NCBI RefSeq assembly: GCF_051860505.1
Contig: NZ_JBHYDX010000014.1
Span: 62,001 to 126,000, forward strand
Origin: Pannonibacter sp051860505
GTDB taxonomy: Bacteria; Pseudomonadota; Alphaproteobacteria; Rhizobiales; Stappiaceae
Direction: 5' to 3'
DNA: 64,000 nt
Position numbers and translations under genes: made by a program. The notes beneath the pieces were generated by a model. That model had not been told where the DNA came from. It saw only the letters and a list, made by a program, of their open reading frames with translations, and did no database searches. Positions 10,220 through 17,807 of this stretch are shown here, in pieces; the stretch's first letter is position 1; each line of letters begins with the position of its first letter.

Positions 10220-11431
10220 TCAGTGGGCAACGCCCGATCCGCCGACGCTGACGATGGTGTAGGGCATGCCCTCCACTTTGACCGTGCCGGCTTCCTTCAG
10301 CGTGTCGGCGTCGATCTTGCGAATGACGCCCGCGCGCGGGTCGGTCAGCAGCACCGTCTCGCCAGCGATCGCCAGACGCGGCCGCGGGTCAGCCCAGTGA
10401 CCGTCCATCGAGTAGGCTTCCGTGACAGCCGCGCTCGCTTCAATTTTCGCTTCCAGCATGTTGAAGCGGTGCAAGGTGCCATCCTCCGTCAAGACGAAGG
10501 CGTGCTGTGCATGAGCCGGATCGAGGATGAAGTCGACGCGCCGGGACGGCAGCTTGGCATAGGTGAAATGCGGTGCATCAGCCGGATCCACGACCACGAG
10601 ACCATCCGCACCGTAATTGCCAAGGAAGGCCTGCATCCCCTTTACGCCGAGCAGCGTGCCGGTCTTGCCCTGCGGCAGATCAGACCCGTAAGGAAGCAGC
10701 TTGAACTCGGGCTTGGCCCCATCGGCCTTCACCGCCAGCACGCCATCGCCGCAACCTGCCGCCAGATAGGCTCCCGAGAAGGCTTCGCCATGAATGCCCG
10801 GGCAGGACGCCAGCTCCGACACCGGCTTTCCAGCCGGATCAAAGGCCTGCAAACCAAGACGTGGCAGATTCTCTGAGCCGGCCGGCTTTTCTGTCGCCGA
10901 GACCGTGGAGAGCACATAATCCCCCATCACGGCGACAAAGCCATGGTGCGGCACCGACTGCGGGAAGTCCTTCAGCACCGGATCACCGGCGAGCAGGCCC
11001 TTCACATCGGCGAGGGCCGCGCGGCCGTCCTTGTCGAAGTTGATGGCCAGAAGGCCGGAATGCTCGACCACATGCACCGGATAGCCACCGGTCAGCGCCG
11101 TCGGCAGCTTGGCCGGATCGCTGATCTCGATATCGGAATGGTCGCCATGGCTCTCGATGACGACCCCCGTCTTCAGGAAGTCGACCCGGTTCTTGTCGCC
11201 TTGCACGGCGGCAATGCCCTGGCCGTTGCCGAAGGCGTAGATGCGCGCCGGGCCTTCGACATCGAAGCTCCAGCGTTTGTCCGGCGTATCGAGATCCAGC
11301 GCGGTGATCTTGCCCGTCGCATGATCTCCGATGAACACGCGCCAGTGGGTCTTGCTCACCTCGTCAGCAATCGCCGACAGGGAAAAGCCTGCACTCAACA
11401 CAAGCGCCAGCGCTGTTGATCGCATGAACAT
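10220..11431 (-). CDS. aztD: Zinc metallochaperone, AztD-like
   Basis: Periplasmic beta-propeller-type protein, 403 aa with the ATG at 11431 (AGGAGTTCC ribosome site); an ATG two codons later is possible. The signal peptide spans about residues 3-24 (ending SAIAD). The mature part carries the histidine-rich pattern of AztD proteins: THWRVFIGDHATG near the start, then ESHGDHSDIE, VHVVEHSG and VPHHGFV, candidates for zinc sites. In Paracoccus AztD passes zinc to the binding protein AztC of the AztABC importer. Here no aztABC genes adjoin, so the gene is an orphan or serves a transporter elsewhere. A candidate Zur box lies 13 bp upstream of the start. Confidence 0.82.
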   Translation of the reverse strand: MFMRSTALALVLSAGFSLSAIADEVSKTHWRVFIGDHATGKITALDLDTPDKRWSFDVEGPARIYAFGNGQGIAAVQGDKNRVDFLKTGVVIESHGDHSDIEISDPAKLPTALTGGYPVHVVEHSGLLAINFDKDGRAALADVKGLLAGDPVLKDFPQSVPHHGFVAVMGDYVLSTVSATEKPAGSENLPRLGLQAFDPAGKPVSELASCPGIHGEAFSGAYLAAGCGDGVLAVKADGAKPEFKLLPYGSDLPQGKTGTLLGVKGMQAFLGNYGADGLVVVDPADAPHFTYAKLPSRRVDFILDPAHAQHAFVLTEDGTLHRFNMLEAKIEASAAVTEAYSMDGHWADPRPRLAIAGETVLLTDPRAGVIRKIDADTLKEAGTVKVEGMPYTIVSVGGSGVAH

Positions 11432-11443
11432 TGGAACTCCTAT

Positions 11444-11464
11444 AAATGTTATTACATTACATTT
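11444..11464 (-). promoter_or_regulatory. Candidate Zur box
   Basis: A 21-bp palindrome with perfect outer arms AAATGT and ACATTT and further symmetric AT pairs inside (pattern ATGTnATnnnATnACAT). AT-rich palindromes of this shape are typical Zur operators. It lies 13 bp upstream of the aztD-like start, where bound Zur would block transcription. Confidence 0.75.
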
Positions 11465-11542
11465 AACTACTAGCGTGCCCTGCAACGGGTTGCAAGCGCG
11501 AAACCACAGTTTGAACCGCGCAGGACACACGGGCCGGAGACG

Positions 11543-11576
11543 GTTTCAACAAACCGTCATCAAGCTGGCTTATGCC
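11543..11576 (+). promoter_or_regulatory. Candidate Pho box and -10 for the ABC ATPase gene
   Basis: Three 7-mers at 11-bp periodicity: GTTTCAA (11543), CCGTCAT (11554), CTGGCTT (11565). The middle one is the best match to CTGTCAT. Ten bp after it comes TATGCC (11571-11576) as a possible -10. This would put the transcript start at about the ATG, so the mRNA may be leaderless. The site is weaker than the two Pho boxes at 15.4 and 17.8 kb. Confidence 0.4.
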
Positions 11577-11582
11577 GCTCGC

Positions 11583-12629
11583 ATGTCGATCAAACTTGAA
11601 CAAGTCACGAAAGTTTTCGGCGCGCAGCGCGTGCTCGATGACGTTTCCCTCACCATCGCCGAAGGCGAGTTTTTTGTTGTCCTCGGCCCGTCCGGTTGCG
11701 GCAAGTCCACCTTGCTGCGCCTGATCTCAGGTCTCGAACCGCTCGACGGCGGCCGGATCGAGATCAACGGCCGCGAGGTCGCCTCAAGCGACCAGCACCT
11801 GCCGCCGGAAGCGCGCGGCGTCGGCGTGGTGTTTCAGTCCTATGCGCTCTGGCCGCATATGAGCGTCGCCAGCAACGTCGCCTTCCCGCTCGAAACGGCA
11901 GGCAAGACGAAGGCCGAGATCACCCGGCGCACCGACGAGTGTCTGGCGACAGTCGAACTGACACGCTTTGCCGAGCGCAAACCGGCAGATCTGTCGGGCG
12001 GCCAACGCCAACGCGTTGCGCTGGCCCGGTGCCTGGCCCAGGGTGCTTCCACCATCCTGATGGATGAGCCCCTTGCCAATCTCGATCCGCATCTGCGCGG
12101 GGCGATGGAGGAAGAACTCTCCGCCTTCCACAAGGCCAGCGGCGCAACGACGCTGTTCATCACCCACGACCAGCGCGAAGCCATGGCCCTGGCAGACCGG
12201 ATCGCGATCCTGTGGGAAGGCCGGCTGTTGCAGGCAGACGCGCCTGAAGTGATCTACCGCCGCCCGAACAACCGTCAGGTCGCAGGCTTCATCGGCCAGG
12301 GAGCCATCGCGACAGTCGCCGTGCTTGGATCTGAAGGGGATCAAGCGCATATCCGGCTCGGCGGCTGCGACTTTACGGTTTCGGCGCTTCCCGGTACGCC
12401 GACAGGCACCGCTGCCCTGCTCCTGCGCCCGGAAGATCTAGAAATCGGCGCCGCCGACGCCCGTCTTACAGGACGCGTCGGACGCACGGTCTATCGCGGC
12501 GGCTTCCACGAGGCCGAAATCACCTTGCCGGGAAGCGAGACGCCGCTGCTGGCAAGGGTACCGACGAAGCCGCAGGCCGGTGCCGAGATTGGCGTATCCA
12601 TCCGGTCAGGCTGGGTGCTGCCAGCCTGA
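11583..12629 (+). CDS. ABC transporter ATPase, phosphonate/iron(III) type
   Basis: ATP-binding subunit of 348 aa, FbpC/PotA-like, for an importer. Walker A is GPSGCGKST, the signature LSGGQRQRVALARC, Walker B ILMDEP and the H-loop ITHDQREAMA; all canonical. A TOBE domain occupies about residues 270-345. The expected partners (permease 12645-14360, binding protein 14367-15344) lie next door but on the opposite strand, so the importer is encoded by two convergent units. No ribosome site precedes the ATG at 11583 and a -10-like hexamer lies just upstream, consistent with a leaderless transcript. Substrate is probably a phosphonate such as 2-aminoethylphosphonate (AepXVW/PhnSTUV families), judged from Pho-type promoters; iron(III) is the alternative. 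Confidence 0.85.
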   Translation: MSIKLEQVTKVFGAQRVLDDVSLTIAEGEFFVVLGPSGCGKSTLLRLISGLEPLDGGRIEINGREVASSDQHLPPEARGVGVVFQSYALWPHMSVASNVAFPLETAGKTKAEITRRTDECLATVELTRFAERKPADLSGGQRQRVALARCLAQGASTILMDEPLANLDPHLRGAMEEELSAFHKASGATTLFITHDQREAMALADRIAILWEGRLLQADAPEVIYRRPNNRQVAGFIGQGAIATVAVLGSEGDQAHIRLGGCDFTVSALPGTPTGTAALLLRPEDLEIGAADARLTGRVGRTVYRGGFHEAEITLPGSETPLLARVPTKPQAGAEIGVSIRSGWVLPA

Positions 12630-12635
12630 CCGGAT
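12600..12635. terminator. 15-bp hairpin between convergent ABC genes
   Basis: Perfectly paired arms of 15 bp (12600-12614 and 12621-12635) enclose a 6-base loop and include the ATPase stop codon. It sits at the junction of two convergent genes and could stop transcription from both sides, but no clear T-run follows on either strand. Confidence 0.5.
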
Positions 12636-12644
12636 CTCTGCGGA

Positions 12645-14360
12645 TCAGTCCCGCCAGGGAATGCACCAGGCGGGAACCCGGCGAGCCAGGCCGTTCATGG
12701 CAACCATCACCAGGACTGTCGCAAGCACCACGACCGTGGACATTGCGGCAGCCAATGTCGTGGATCCTCCATCCTCATAGTTGAAGATCGTCGTGCCGAT
12801 GGTCTCGGTTCCGGACGACCACAACAGCGCGGAGACCGTCACCTCATTATAGGCGGTGAGGAAAACAAGGATTGCCCCGGAAGCCGCCGCCGGCGCCACC
12901 AGCGGCGCAAAGATCCGCCGCAGCCGCGTCAGATAGCCCGCACCCGCGACCCGAGCCGCATCTTCGAGGCTCCTGTCCATCTGCAGATAGGCCGCCGTCA
13001 CCGGCTTCAGCCCGACCGACAGGAACACCGCCACATAGGCGAGCAGAATGATCCACAGCGTTCCATAGAGCGAGACGCCGATCAGCGGCAGCGGCTTGAG
13101 GAAGGCCAGAATGAAGGCAATCGACACCACCAGCCCCGGGACGGCAAAGGCGACATCCGCCTGCGCCGCGGCAAGGCTCGCCGCCTGCCGCTTGCGTCCC
13201 TGCCGCAACACGGTCAGATGCCCCAGGCCTATGGCGATCACCGCGATGACCAATGCGGCGACAGCTGCAATGAAGGTCGAGTTGGCGAATGCCCGGAGCG
13301 TCACGCTTTGCCGCCACAACACCTCGACGAAATTGTTGAAGGTGATCGTGTCAGCCCCCAGCGCCAGGCCGTAGGTCGGCACCAGGGATGTCGCAACCAG
13401 CGCCGTGAAGGGCAGGACCAGTGTCAGGGCAATGAAGCCCCAAAGTCCGATTTCCAGCGGCAAACGCCCCTTGCCCAGCGCATAGGCCAGCGGCGCTTGC
13501 GGTAGCCCGATCAGGGTCGAGCGCATCCGCCGCTGCAGCAGCGACTGCACGCCCACCGCGATCAACGTGACAACCGCCAGCACCACCGAAATGACCGCCA
13601 CATTCGGCAGCACATCCGGCCCGAAGCTGGCCAGCCGCCGCCACATCAACACCGGCAGGGTCGTATAGCGAGCCGGTATTCCGATCATCGCATTGATGCC
13701 GAAATTACCAAGCGCGGCCACGAAAGCCAGCATGAAGCCGGCAAGGAGCGACGGTCCGATCAGCGGCAGTGTGATGCGCAGGAGGACGCGCAAGCCACCA
13801 GCCCCGCACACCCGCGCCGCATCGGCAAGTTCACGCGGCAAGGATCGAAGCGCTGCGCGCAGGATCAGGAACACCAGCGGCGCATGTTGCAGCGCCAGCA
13901 GGCTGACGAGACCCGAGAAGGAATAGATCGCCGGCGTCACGCCCATCTCTGGCGCCAGACCAAGCGGCTTCAGGATCGGACTGCCCGGCCCCATCGCCTG
14001 GATCCAGGCAATCGCGATCACATGCGGCGGGATCATCATCGGCAGCAGGAGGCAGAAGACCAGAAGCCCCTTGGCCCGCACATCCGTCAGACCAATCGCC
14101 AGTGCCAGCCCCGCGCCCAGACCCGTCGCGATCAGCGCCGACAGGAAACTGCTTTCAAAGGAATTCCAGAGCGCCCGCTGGACCGACTTGTTGCCCATGG
14201 CCTCGATCAGCGGCCCGAGATCAAGCCCGCCCGGCCCGGTCACTCCCACCTTGAACAGGAGCACCAGTGGCAGGCCGCAAATCAGCGTCACCACCGCAAC
14301 GAGAACGGCGAGGGTGATCCCCTCGCCGTCCGGACGTATTCTACGGAAAAATGCGGTCAT
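12645..14360 (-). CDS. Fused ABC permease, phosphonate/iron(III) type
   Basis: Inner-membrane permease of 571 aa in which two homologous halves of about 280 residues are joined, as in FbpB/SfuB and AepW-type proteins; roughly 12 membrane segments are visible. Each half has a cytoplasmic EAA-type loop (ELADAARVCGAGGLRVL at about residue 195 and LEDAARVAGAGYLTRL at about residue 475), which dock on an ATPase dimer. It starts 6 bp after the binding-protein stop, so the two genes are co-transcribed. The matching ATPase gene lies 15 bp away on the other strand. The fused form and the single ATPase fit a three-gene 2-aminoethylphosphonate importer. Confidence 0.88.
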   Translation of the reverse strand: MTAFFRRIRPDGEGITLAVLVAVVTLICGLPLVLLFKVGVTGPGGLDLGPLIEAMGNKSVQRALWNSFESSFLSALIATGLGAGLALAIGLTDVRAKGLLVFCLLLPMMIPPHVIAIAWIQAMGPGSPILKPLGLAPEMGVTPAIYSFSGLVSLLALQHAPLVFLILRAALRSLPRELADAARVCGAGGLRVLLRITLPLIGPSLLAGFMLAFVAALGNFGINAMIGIPARYTTLPVLMWRRLASFGPDVLPNVAVISVVLAVVTLIAVGVQSLLQRRMRSTLIGLPQAPLAYALGKGRLPLEIGLWGFIALTLVLPFTALVATSLVPTYGLALGADTITFNNFVEVLWRQSVTLRAFANSTFIAAVAALVIAVIAIGLGHLTVLRQGRKRQAASLAAAQADVAFAVPGLVVSIAFILAFLKPLPLIGVSLYGTLWIILLAYVAVFLSVGLKPVTAAYLQMDRSLEDAARVAGAGYLTRLRRIFAPLVAPAAASGAILVFLTAYNEVTVSALLWSSGTETIGTTIFNYEDGGSTTLAAAMSTVVVLATVLVMVAMNGLARRVPAWCIPWRD

Positions 14361-14366
14361 TGACCT

Positions 14367-15344
14367 TTAGCCGCCGAAAATTTCCGTGAACTTCGCCTTG
14401 TTGGCAGCGTCGCCCTCAAGCGCCTTGGCCGGGTCGAACGGCAGCAGCTTGATGGTGTCGCGGGCGGGGAAGCCAGCCGGCGGGGTTACACCCGGATGCG
14501 CCGGCAGGTAGCCCTGCTTGGACGCCAGTTCCTGGCCTTCCGTGGAGATCAGGAAGTCGACAAAGGCCTTGGCGGCCACCGGGTTCTGGGCGGTGGAGAG
14601 GATCGCCACCGGCTCGGTCACGGCCGACACGCCTTCTTCCGGGAACACGAATTCCACCGGAGCGCCCTGCGCCTTGCCACGGATCGGCATGTAGTCGACC
14701 ATGAAGCCATAGAGCTTCTCGCCGCCGGCGATCGCCTTGTAGACGCCGCCATTGCCGCCCTGCGGGTTCGCGCCCTGCTCTGCCAGCTTCTCGTAGTAGG
14801 CCCAGCCGAGATCCGGGTTGTTGGTGATGGCAACCATGTGGATGGTCGCAGCGCCCGAGGTCAGCGGCGACGGCATCGCCAGCTTGTCCTTCACTTCAGC
14901 CGTCAGCAGATCCTTGTACGAGGTCGGCTTCACCGGGGCATTGGTGTTGTACATGATGCCGGTGGTGATCAGCTTGGTGGAGAAGTAGGTCTTGTCCGTG
15001 TCCATGATCGCCGGGTCATAGGCAGACACGTCGGCGCCCTCATGCTTCATGAGACGGCCTTCCTGCTTCAGGCTTTCCATGGTGACGGTGTCAGCGATCA
15101 GCAGCAGGTCCGGCTTCGGTGCGCCGGCTTCGATCTCGGCGCGCAGCTTGGCCATCACCTGGGTCGTGCCATCGCGGACCCATTCGACGTCGACGGCCGG
15201 ATACTTGGCCTTGAATGCGTCTACCGTCTGCTGGGCATCTTCGTTCGGCTGGGAGGTGTAAAGCACCAGCTTGCCGGAAACGTCGGCAGCCTGGACCTGA
15301 CCGGCGATAAGGAGCGCGGTCGCGGCGATAAGCAGCTTCTTCAT
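14367..15344 (-). CDS. ABC substrate-binding protein, phosphonate/iron(III) type
   Basis: Periplasmic binding protein, 325 aa, with a cleavable signal peptide of about 19 residues (LLIAATALLIAGQVQA). The mature N-terminus (KLVLYTSQPNEDAQQTVDAF) and the segment VMAKLRAEIEAGAPKPDLLLIAD are typical of the Fe(III)/2-aminoethylphosphonate-binding family. The iron-binding double tyrosine of FbpA-type proteins is not obvious, which favours an organophosphonate ligand. A strong candidate Pho box with a -10 lies 49-93 bp upstream. ATG at 15344 follows GGATCC, a moderate ribosome site. Confidence 0.82.
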   Translation of the reverse strand: MKKLLIAATALLIAGQVQAADVSGKLVLYTSQPNEDAQQTVDAFKAKYPAVDVEWVRDGTTQVMAKLRAEIEAGAPKPDLLLIADTVTMESLKQEGRLMKHEGADVSAYDPAIMDTDKTYFSTKLITTGIMYNTNAPVKPTSYKDLLTAEVKDKLAMPSPLTSGAATIHMVAITNNPDLGWAYYEKLAEQGANPQGGNGGVYKAIAGGEKLYGFMVDYMPIRGKAQGAPVEFVFPEEGVSAVTEPVAILSTAQNPVAAKAFVDFLISTEGQELASKQGYLPAHPGVTPPAGFPARDTIKLLPFDPAKALEGDAANKAKFTEIFGG

Positions 15345-15392
15345 GATGGATCCCTGTCAATCGCGCGCCGCCCCTGCGGCGCTGCTAGCCGG

Positions 15393-15437
15393 GCTCTAGC
15401 AGCGTTTGATGACAGTTTTGTTGACCGATTGTTACAG
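15393..15437 (-). promoter_or_regulatory. Candidate Pho box promoter for the binding-protein operon
   Basis: On the minus strand three 7-mers follow each other at 11-bp intervals: CTGTAAC, GGTCAAC, CTGTCAT (positions 15437 down to 15409), with 4-bp spacers. The last is a perfect Pho half-site. Ten bp further comes TAGAGC (15398-15393) as -10. This is the layout of PhoB-activated promoters, where the Pho box replaces the -35. Apart from this promoter, the 275-bp gap 15345-15619 shows nothing else. Confidence 0.75.
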
Positions 15438-15619
15438 CTTTTCTACACTCATTAGCCGGACAAGCTTTTCGCACGCAGTTTCTTGGGGTTTTTCCGCAGA
15501 CTAGGCGGCGACAACGCGCTGCCAGAACGGCCTGGCGTCAGACGCAGCTACACTGTGCGGCGAACGCGCTCCTATCCCGGTTCCAGGAACCCGTTTCGGT
15601 CCTCACGGAATCCCGGCCC

Positions 15620-16801
15620 TCAATGGACAATAGTGCCCGCCCGCCACACACGGCGCAGGATCGGGTGCCCGGCATGCACGCGAACCTGCAAAAGGTCGGC
15701 CCGGCGTCCGGCAGCAATTTCGCCTCGGTCTGCAAGCCCGGCCGCTTCCGCAGGGGATTTGCTGACCAGTCGAACGGCGTCAGGCAAGCGGCTGTCGTCT
15801 GCCCCGTCGAGGCCGATCAGGAAGGCTGCGTCAAACATCGAGCGCGGAACGTAGTCAGAGGCAAGCATGTCGAGAATGCCTTCCTCAAGCAGTTCTGCCA
15901 TGGAGACATTGCCGGACTGGGAACCGCCACGCAGGATGTTGGGCGCGCCGCCTACATTCAGCATGCCCTTTTCACGGGCATAACGCGCCGCTTCGATGGT
16001 GCAGGGAAATTCGGAAATCAGGATGCCATCTGCGATGGCTTCATCGATATGCGCTAGCTCCGTGTCGTCATGGGACAGCAGCGGCTTGCCATACGCCTTC
16101 GCCAGGCCGATCACCGCCGGGCGAACCTGTGCGCTGATTCCATCGGCCACAGCGAGCATATCGGCCATCTCGGCTTCAACGACCTGTTGCGCATGTCCTG
16201 TCTCGGCCATCCGCCGCTGGATATACGCTGCCACGTCGCGGCTCTGGCGGCGCCCCGGCAGGTGCTCCATGACAGACACTACCCGAACAATGTCACGACC
16301 GATCGTGGTCTCCGTCAGGCGCGGCGTGTTGGTGTCAACGATTTCGCAGCGCAAATGCACCAGATGCTCGGCGCGCAAGAGACCGGCCGCCTGGGCTTTC
16401 TCGAGTGCGTCAATCATCGGCACCAGAATTTCCAGCCGCTCCGGGTTTTTCACTGTCGCGCCGACACACAGGCTGTCAAACACCGTCGTGATACCCGCCC
16501 CGATGATCTGGCTGTCATGCGCAAGGGCTGCCCGGAACGGGTTCCACTTCACATGTGCCTGCGGGAAGACATGTTTCTCGAAATGGTCGGTGTGAATGTC
16601 GACCAGGCCCGGCAGCAGATAGTCACCGTCGAGATCGATCGCACCGAGCCCGGCTGGCGCCCGTCCCTCGCCAACCTCGGCAATCTGGTTGCCGCGCAGC
16701 ACCACATGACCCGCGATTACCCGGTCCGCAAGCACGAGGCGGGCGTTGTCAAACACCGTTTCAATTGCGCTTGCAGCAACGGGATGGTCCATTCGGGTCA
16801 T
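15620..16801 (-). CDS. phnM: PhnM-like amidohydrolase (solo)
   Basis: Amidohydrolase-superfamily enzyme of 393 aa. PhnM hydrolyses alpha-D-ribose 1-methylphosphonate 5-triphosphate to the 5-phosphate and pyrophosphate in the C-P lyase pathway. Family marks seen are the metal motif VDIHTDHFEKH, followed by WNPFRAALAHD, GITTVFDS, LSHDDTE (metal aspartate region) and EFPCTIEAAR with NVGGAPNILRGGSQSGNVS near residue 300. No C-P lyase genes (phnGHIJKL) are in the window, so it may act on another substrate. It lies 37 bp after the TIM-barrel gene and probably shares its Pho-type promoter. The ATG at 16801 has a GGATTGATCAC upstream; a longer open frame has no better start. Confidence 0.88.
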   Translation of the reverse strand: MTRMDHPVAASAIETVFDNARLVLADRVIAGHVVLRGNQIAEVGEGRAPAGLGAIDLDGDYLLPGLVDIHTDHFEKHVFPQAHVKWNPFRAALAHDSQIIGAGITTVFDSLCVGATVKNPERLEILVPMIDALEKAQAAGLLRAEHLVHLRCEIVDTNTPRLTETTIGRDIVRVVSVMEHLPGRRQSRDVAAYIQRRMAETGHAQQVVEAEMADMLAVADGISAQVRPAVIGLAKAYGKPLLSHDDTELAHIDEAIADGILISEFPCTIEAARYAREKGMLNVGGAPNILRGGSQSGNVSMAELLEEGILDMLASDYVPRSMFDAAFLIGLDGADDSRLPDAVRLVSKSPAEAAGLADRGEIAAGRRADLLQVRVHAGHPILRRVWRAGTIVH

Positions 16802-16838
16802 GTGATCAATCCTTGAAAACAAAAGTAAAGTCAGACGA

Positions 16839-17657
16839 TTACTGCGCCAAACCCTGCGCCTGCAGCCAGGCAATCGAAGCAGGGACCTCGTCGAGATCGC
16901 GCAGTTCGATGATCAGGCGAGGCTGGCTCGTCAGGTCGGCAAGCGCTGCGAACACCGAATGCCAGCGGATTGTGCCCTGACCAAGGCTCCAGTGGCGATC
17001 CGCATAGCCGTCCGCGTCCTGCAGATGGATATGCCGGAGCCGGTTGCCGGCAGCACGGATGTAGTAGTCAACCGGAGGGGCGCCAGTCGACCCGTGAGCG
17101 TAATGGGCGTGCCCGGTGTCAATGGACACGGCAACAGCGCTGGACTGGAAACTGTCGGCCAGAAGCACGCGATCCTTCGGATCCTTGTCCTCGATGTTCT
17201 CGATGACAAGCTCGCATCCGATGGCTTCGGCCCGCTTTACCGGCTCAGCCATGATCGCGTGGCAGCGCTCCATCGTTCGCTGGCGTGCCGAGGCATAGTT
17301 GTCGAAGTTGTTGTAGTCCCAGGTGGAATACGGGCTGTGTACCACCATATGCGTTGCACCAAGGGCCTCGCAAACCTCAAGTCCCTGCAGCAGGCGGCGG
17401 GTCACCACGGCCGCAATATCCGGATCCGGATTGGCGATATTCATGCCCCAGAAAGGACCATGGATGCCCATCCGGCCCGTGTGGCCATCCAGCACCTTCT
17501 TTGCCCTCTCGACCAGCGGCTTCCAGTCACCGTTGAGGACTTCCGCGTTGACGAAGTCTTGCAGTTCGAGATCGCGCGGCTTTTCGGTCATCAGCGCACG
17601 ATGGCGCTCATAGGCGTCGAGCGTAAGCGCCGCACCAACGACGGGAAGAGTGCTCAT
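16839..17657 (-). CDS. Sugar phosphate isomerase/epimerase-like TIM-barrel protein
   Basis: A 272-aa protein of the xylose isomerase-like TIM-barrel superfamily (AP endonuclease family 2 fold). Probable metal ligands are in MGIHGPFWGMN, HMVVHSP, CELVIENIEDKDP, VSIDTGHAHYAHG, RHIHLQDADG and IIELRD: the Glu, Asp, His and Glu at strand ends match the family pattern. The substrate is unknown. It is co-directional with phnM, 37 bp upstream of it, behind a candidate Pho box, so a role in handling a sugar phosphate or phosphonate-derived sugar is inferred. ATG at 17657 follows AGGATCTGATC, a usable ribosome site. Confidence 0.78.
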   Translation of the reverse strand: MSTLPVVGAALTLDAYERHRALMTEKPRDLELQDFVNAEVLNGDWKPLVERAKKVLDGHTGRMGIHGPFWGMNIANPDPDIAAVVTRRLLQGLEVCEALGATHMVVHSPYSTWDYNNFDNYASARQRTMERCHAIMAEPVKRAEAIGCELVIENIEDKDPKDRVLLADSFQSSAVAVSIDTGHAHYAHGSTGAPPVDYYIRAAGNRLRHIHLQDADGYADRHWSLGQGTIRWHSVFAALADLTSQPRLIIELRDLDEVPASIAWLQAQGLAQ

Positions 17658-17723
17658 GATCAGATCCTTCAGGGCGGGACCCGGTCATTCGGCCGGGCAA
17701 CAAAAGGCGGGAGAGGAAATTCA

Positions 17724-17738
17724 TGCGAATGACTCGCA
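17724..17738. promoter_or_regulatory. Fur/Mur-like palindrome near the phnM operon transcription start
   Basis: TGCGAATGACTCGCA is an almost perfect palindrome (TGCGAnTnAnTCGCA). It closely resembles the sites upstream of the manganese-type importer at 25.1 kb. It begins about 7 bp beyond the -10 of the Pho-type promoter, where a bound repressor would block initiation. The regulator is inferred. Confidence 0.5.
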
Positions 17739-17745
17739 CCTCCCT

Positions 17746-17779
17746 CTCATAATGCCGATGTTTGACAGGAAAGCGACAT
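17746..17779 (-). promoter_or_regulatory. Candidate Pho box promoter for the TIM-barrel-phnM operon
   Basis: On the minus strand ATGTCGC-N4-CTGTCAA (17779 to 17762) gives two Pho half-sites 11 bp apart, the second nearly perfect. After 10 bp comes TATGAG (17751-17746) as -10. The geometry is the same as at 15.4 kb. Confidence 0.65.
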
Positions 17780-17807
17780 GGCAGCCGAAAAGTCGCTGCA
17801 CGCCCGG

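Noticed and set aside
12645..15344. Assigning the importer to iron(III) alone
   Set aside because: The family includes both iron and phosphonate binders. The Pho-type promoters and PhnM neighbour favour phosphonate, while no double-Tyr iron site was recognised; the substrate is left open.
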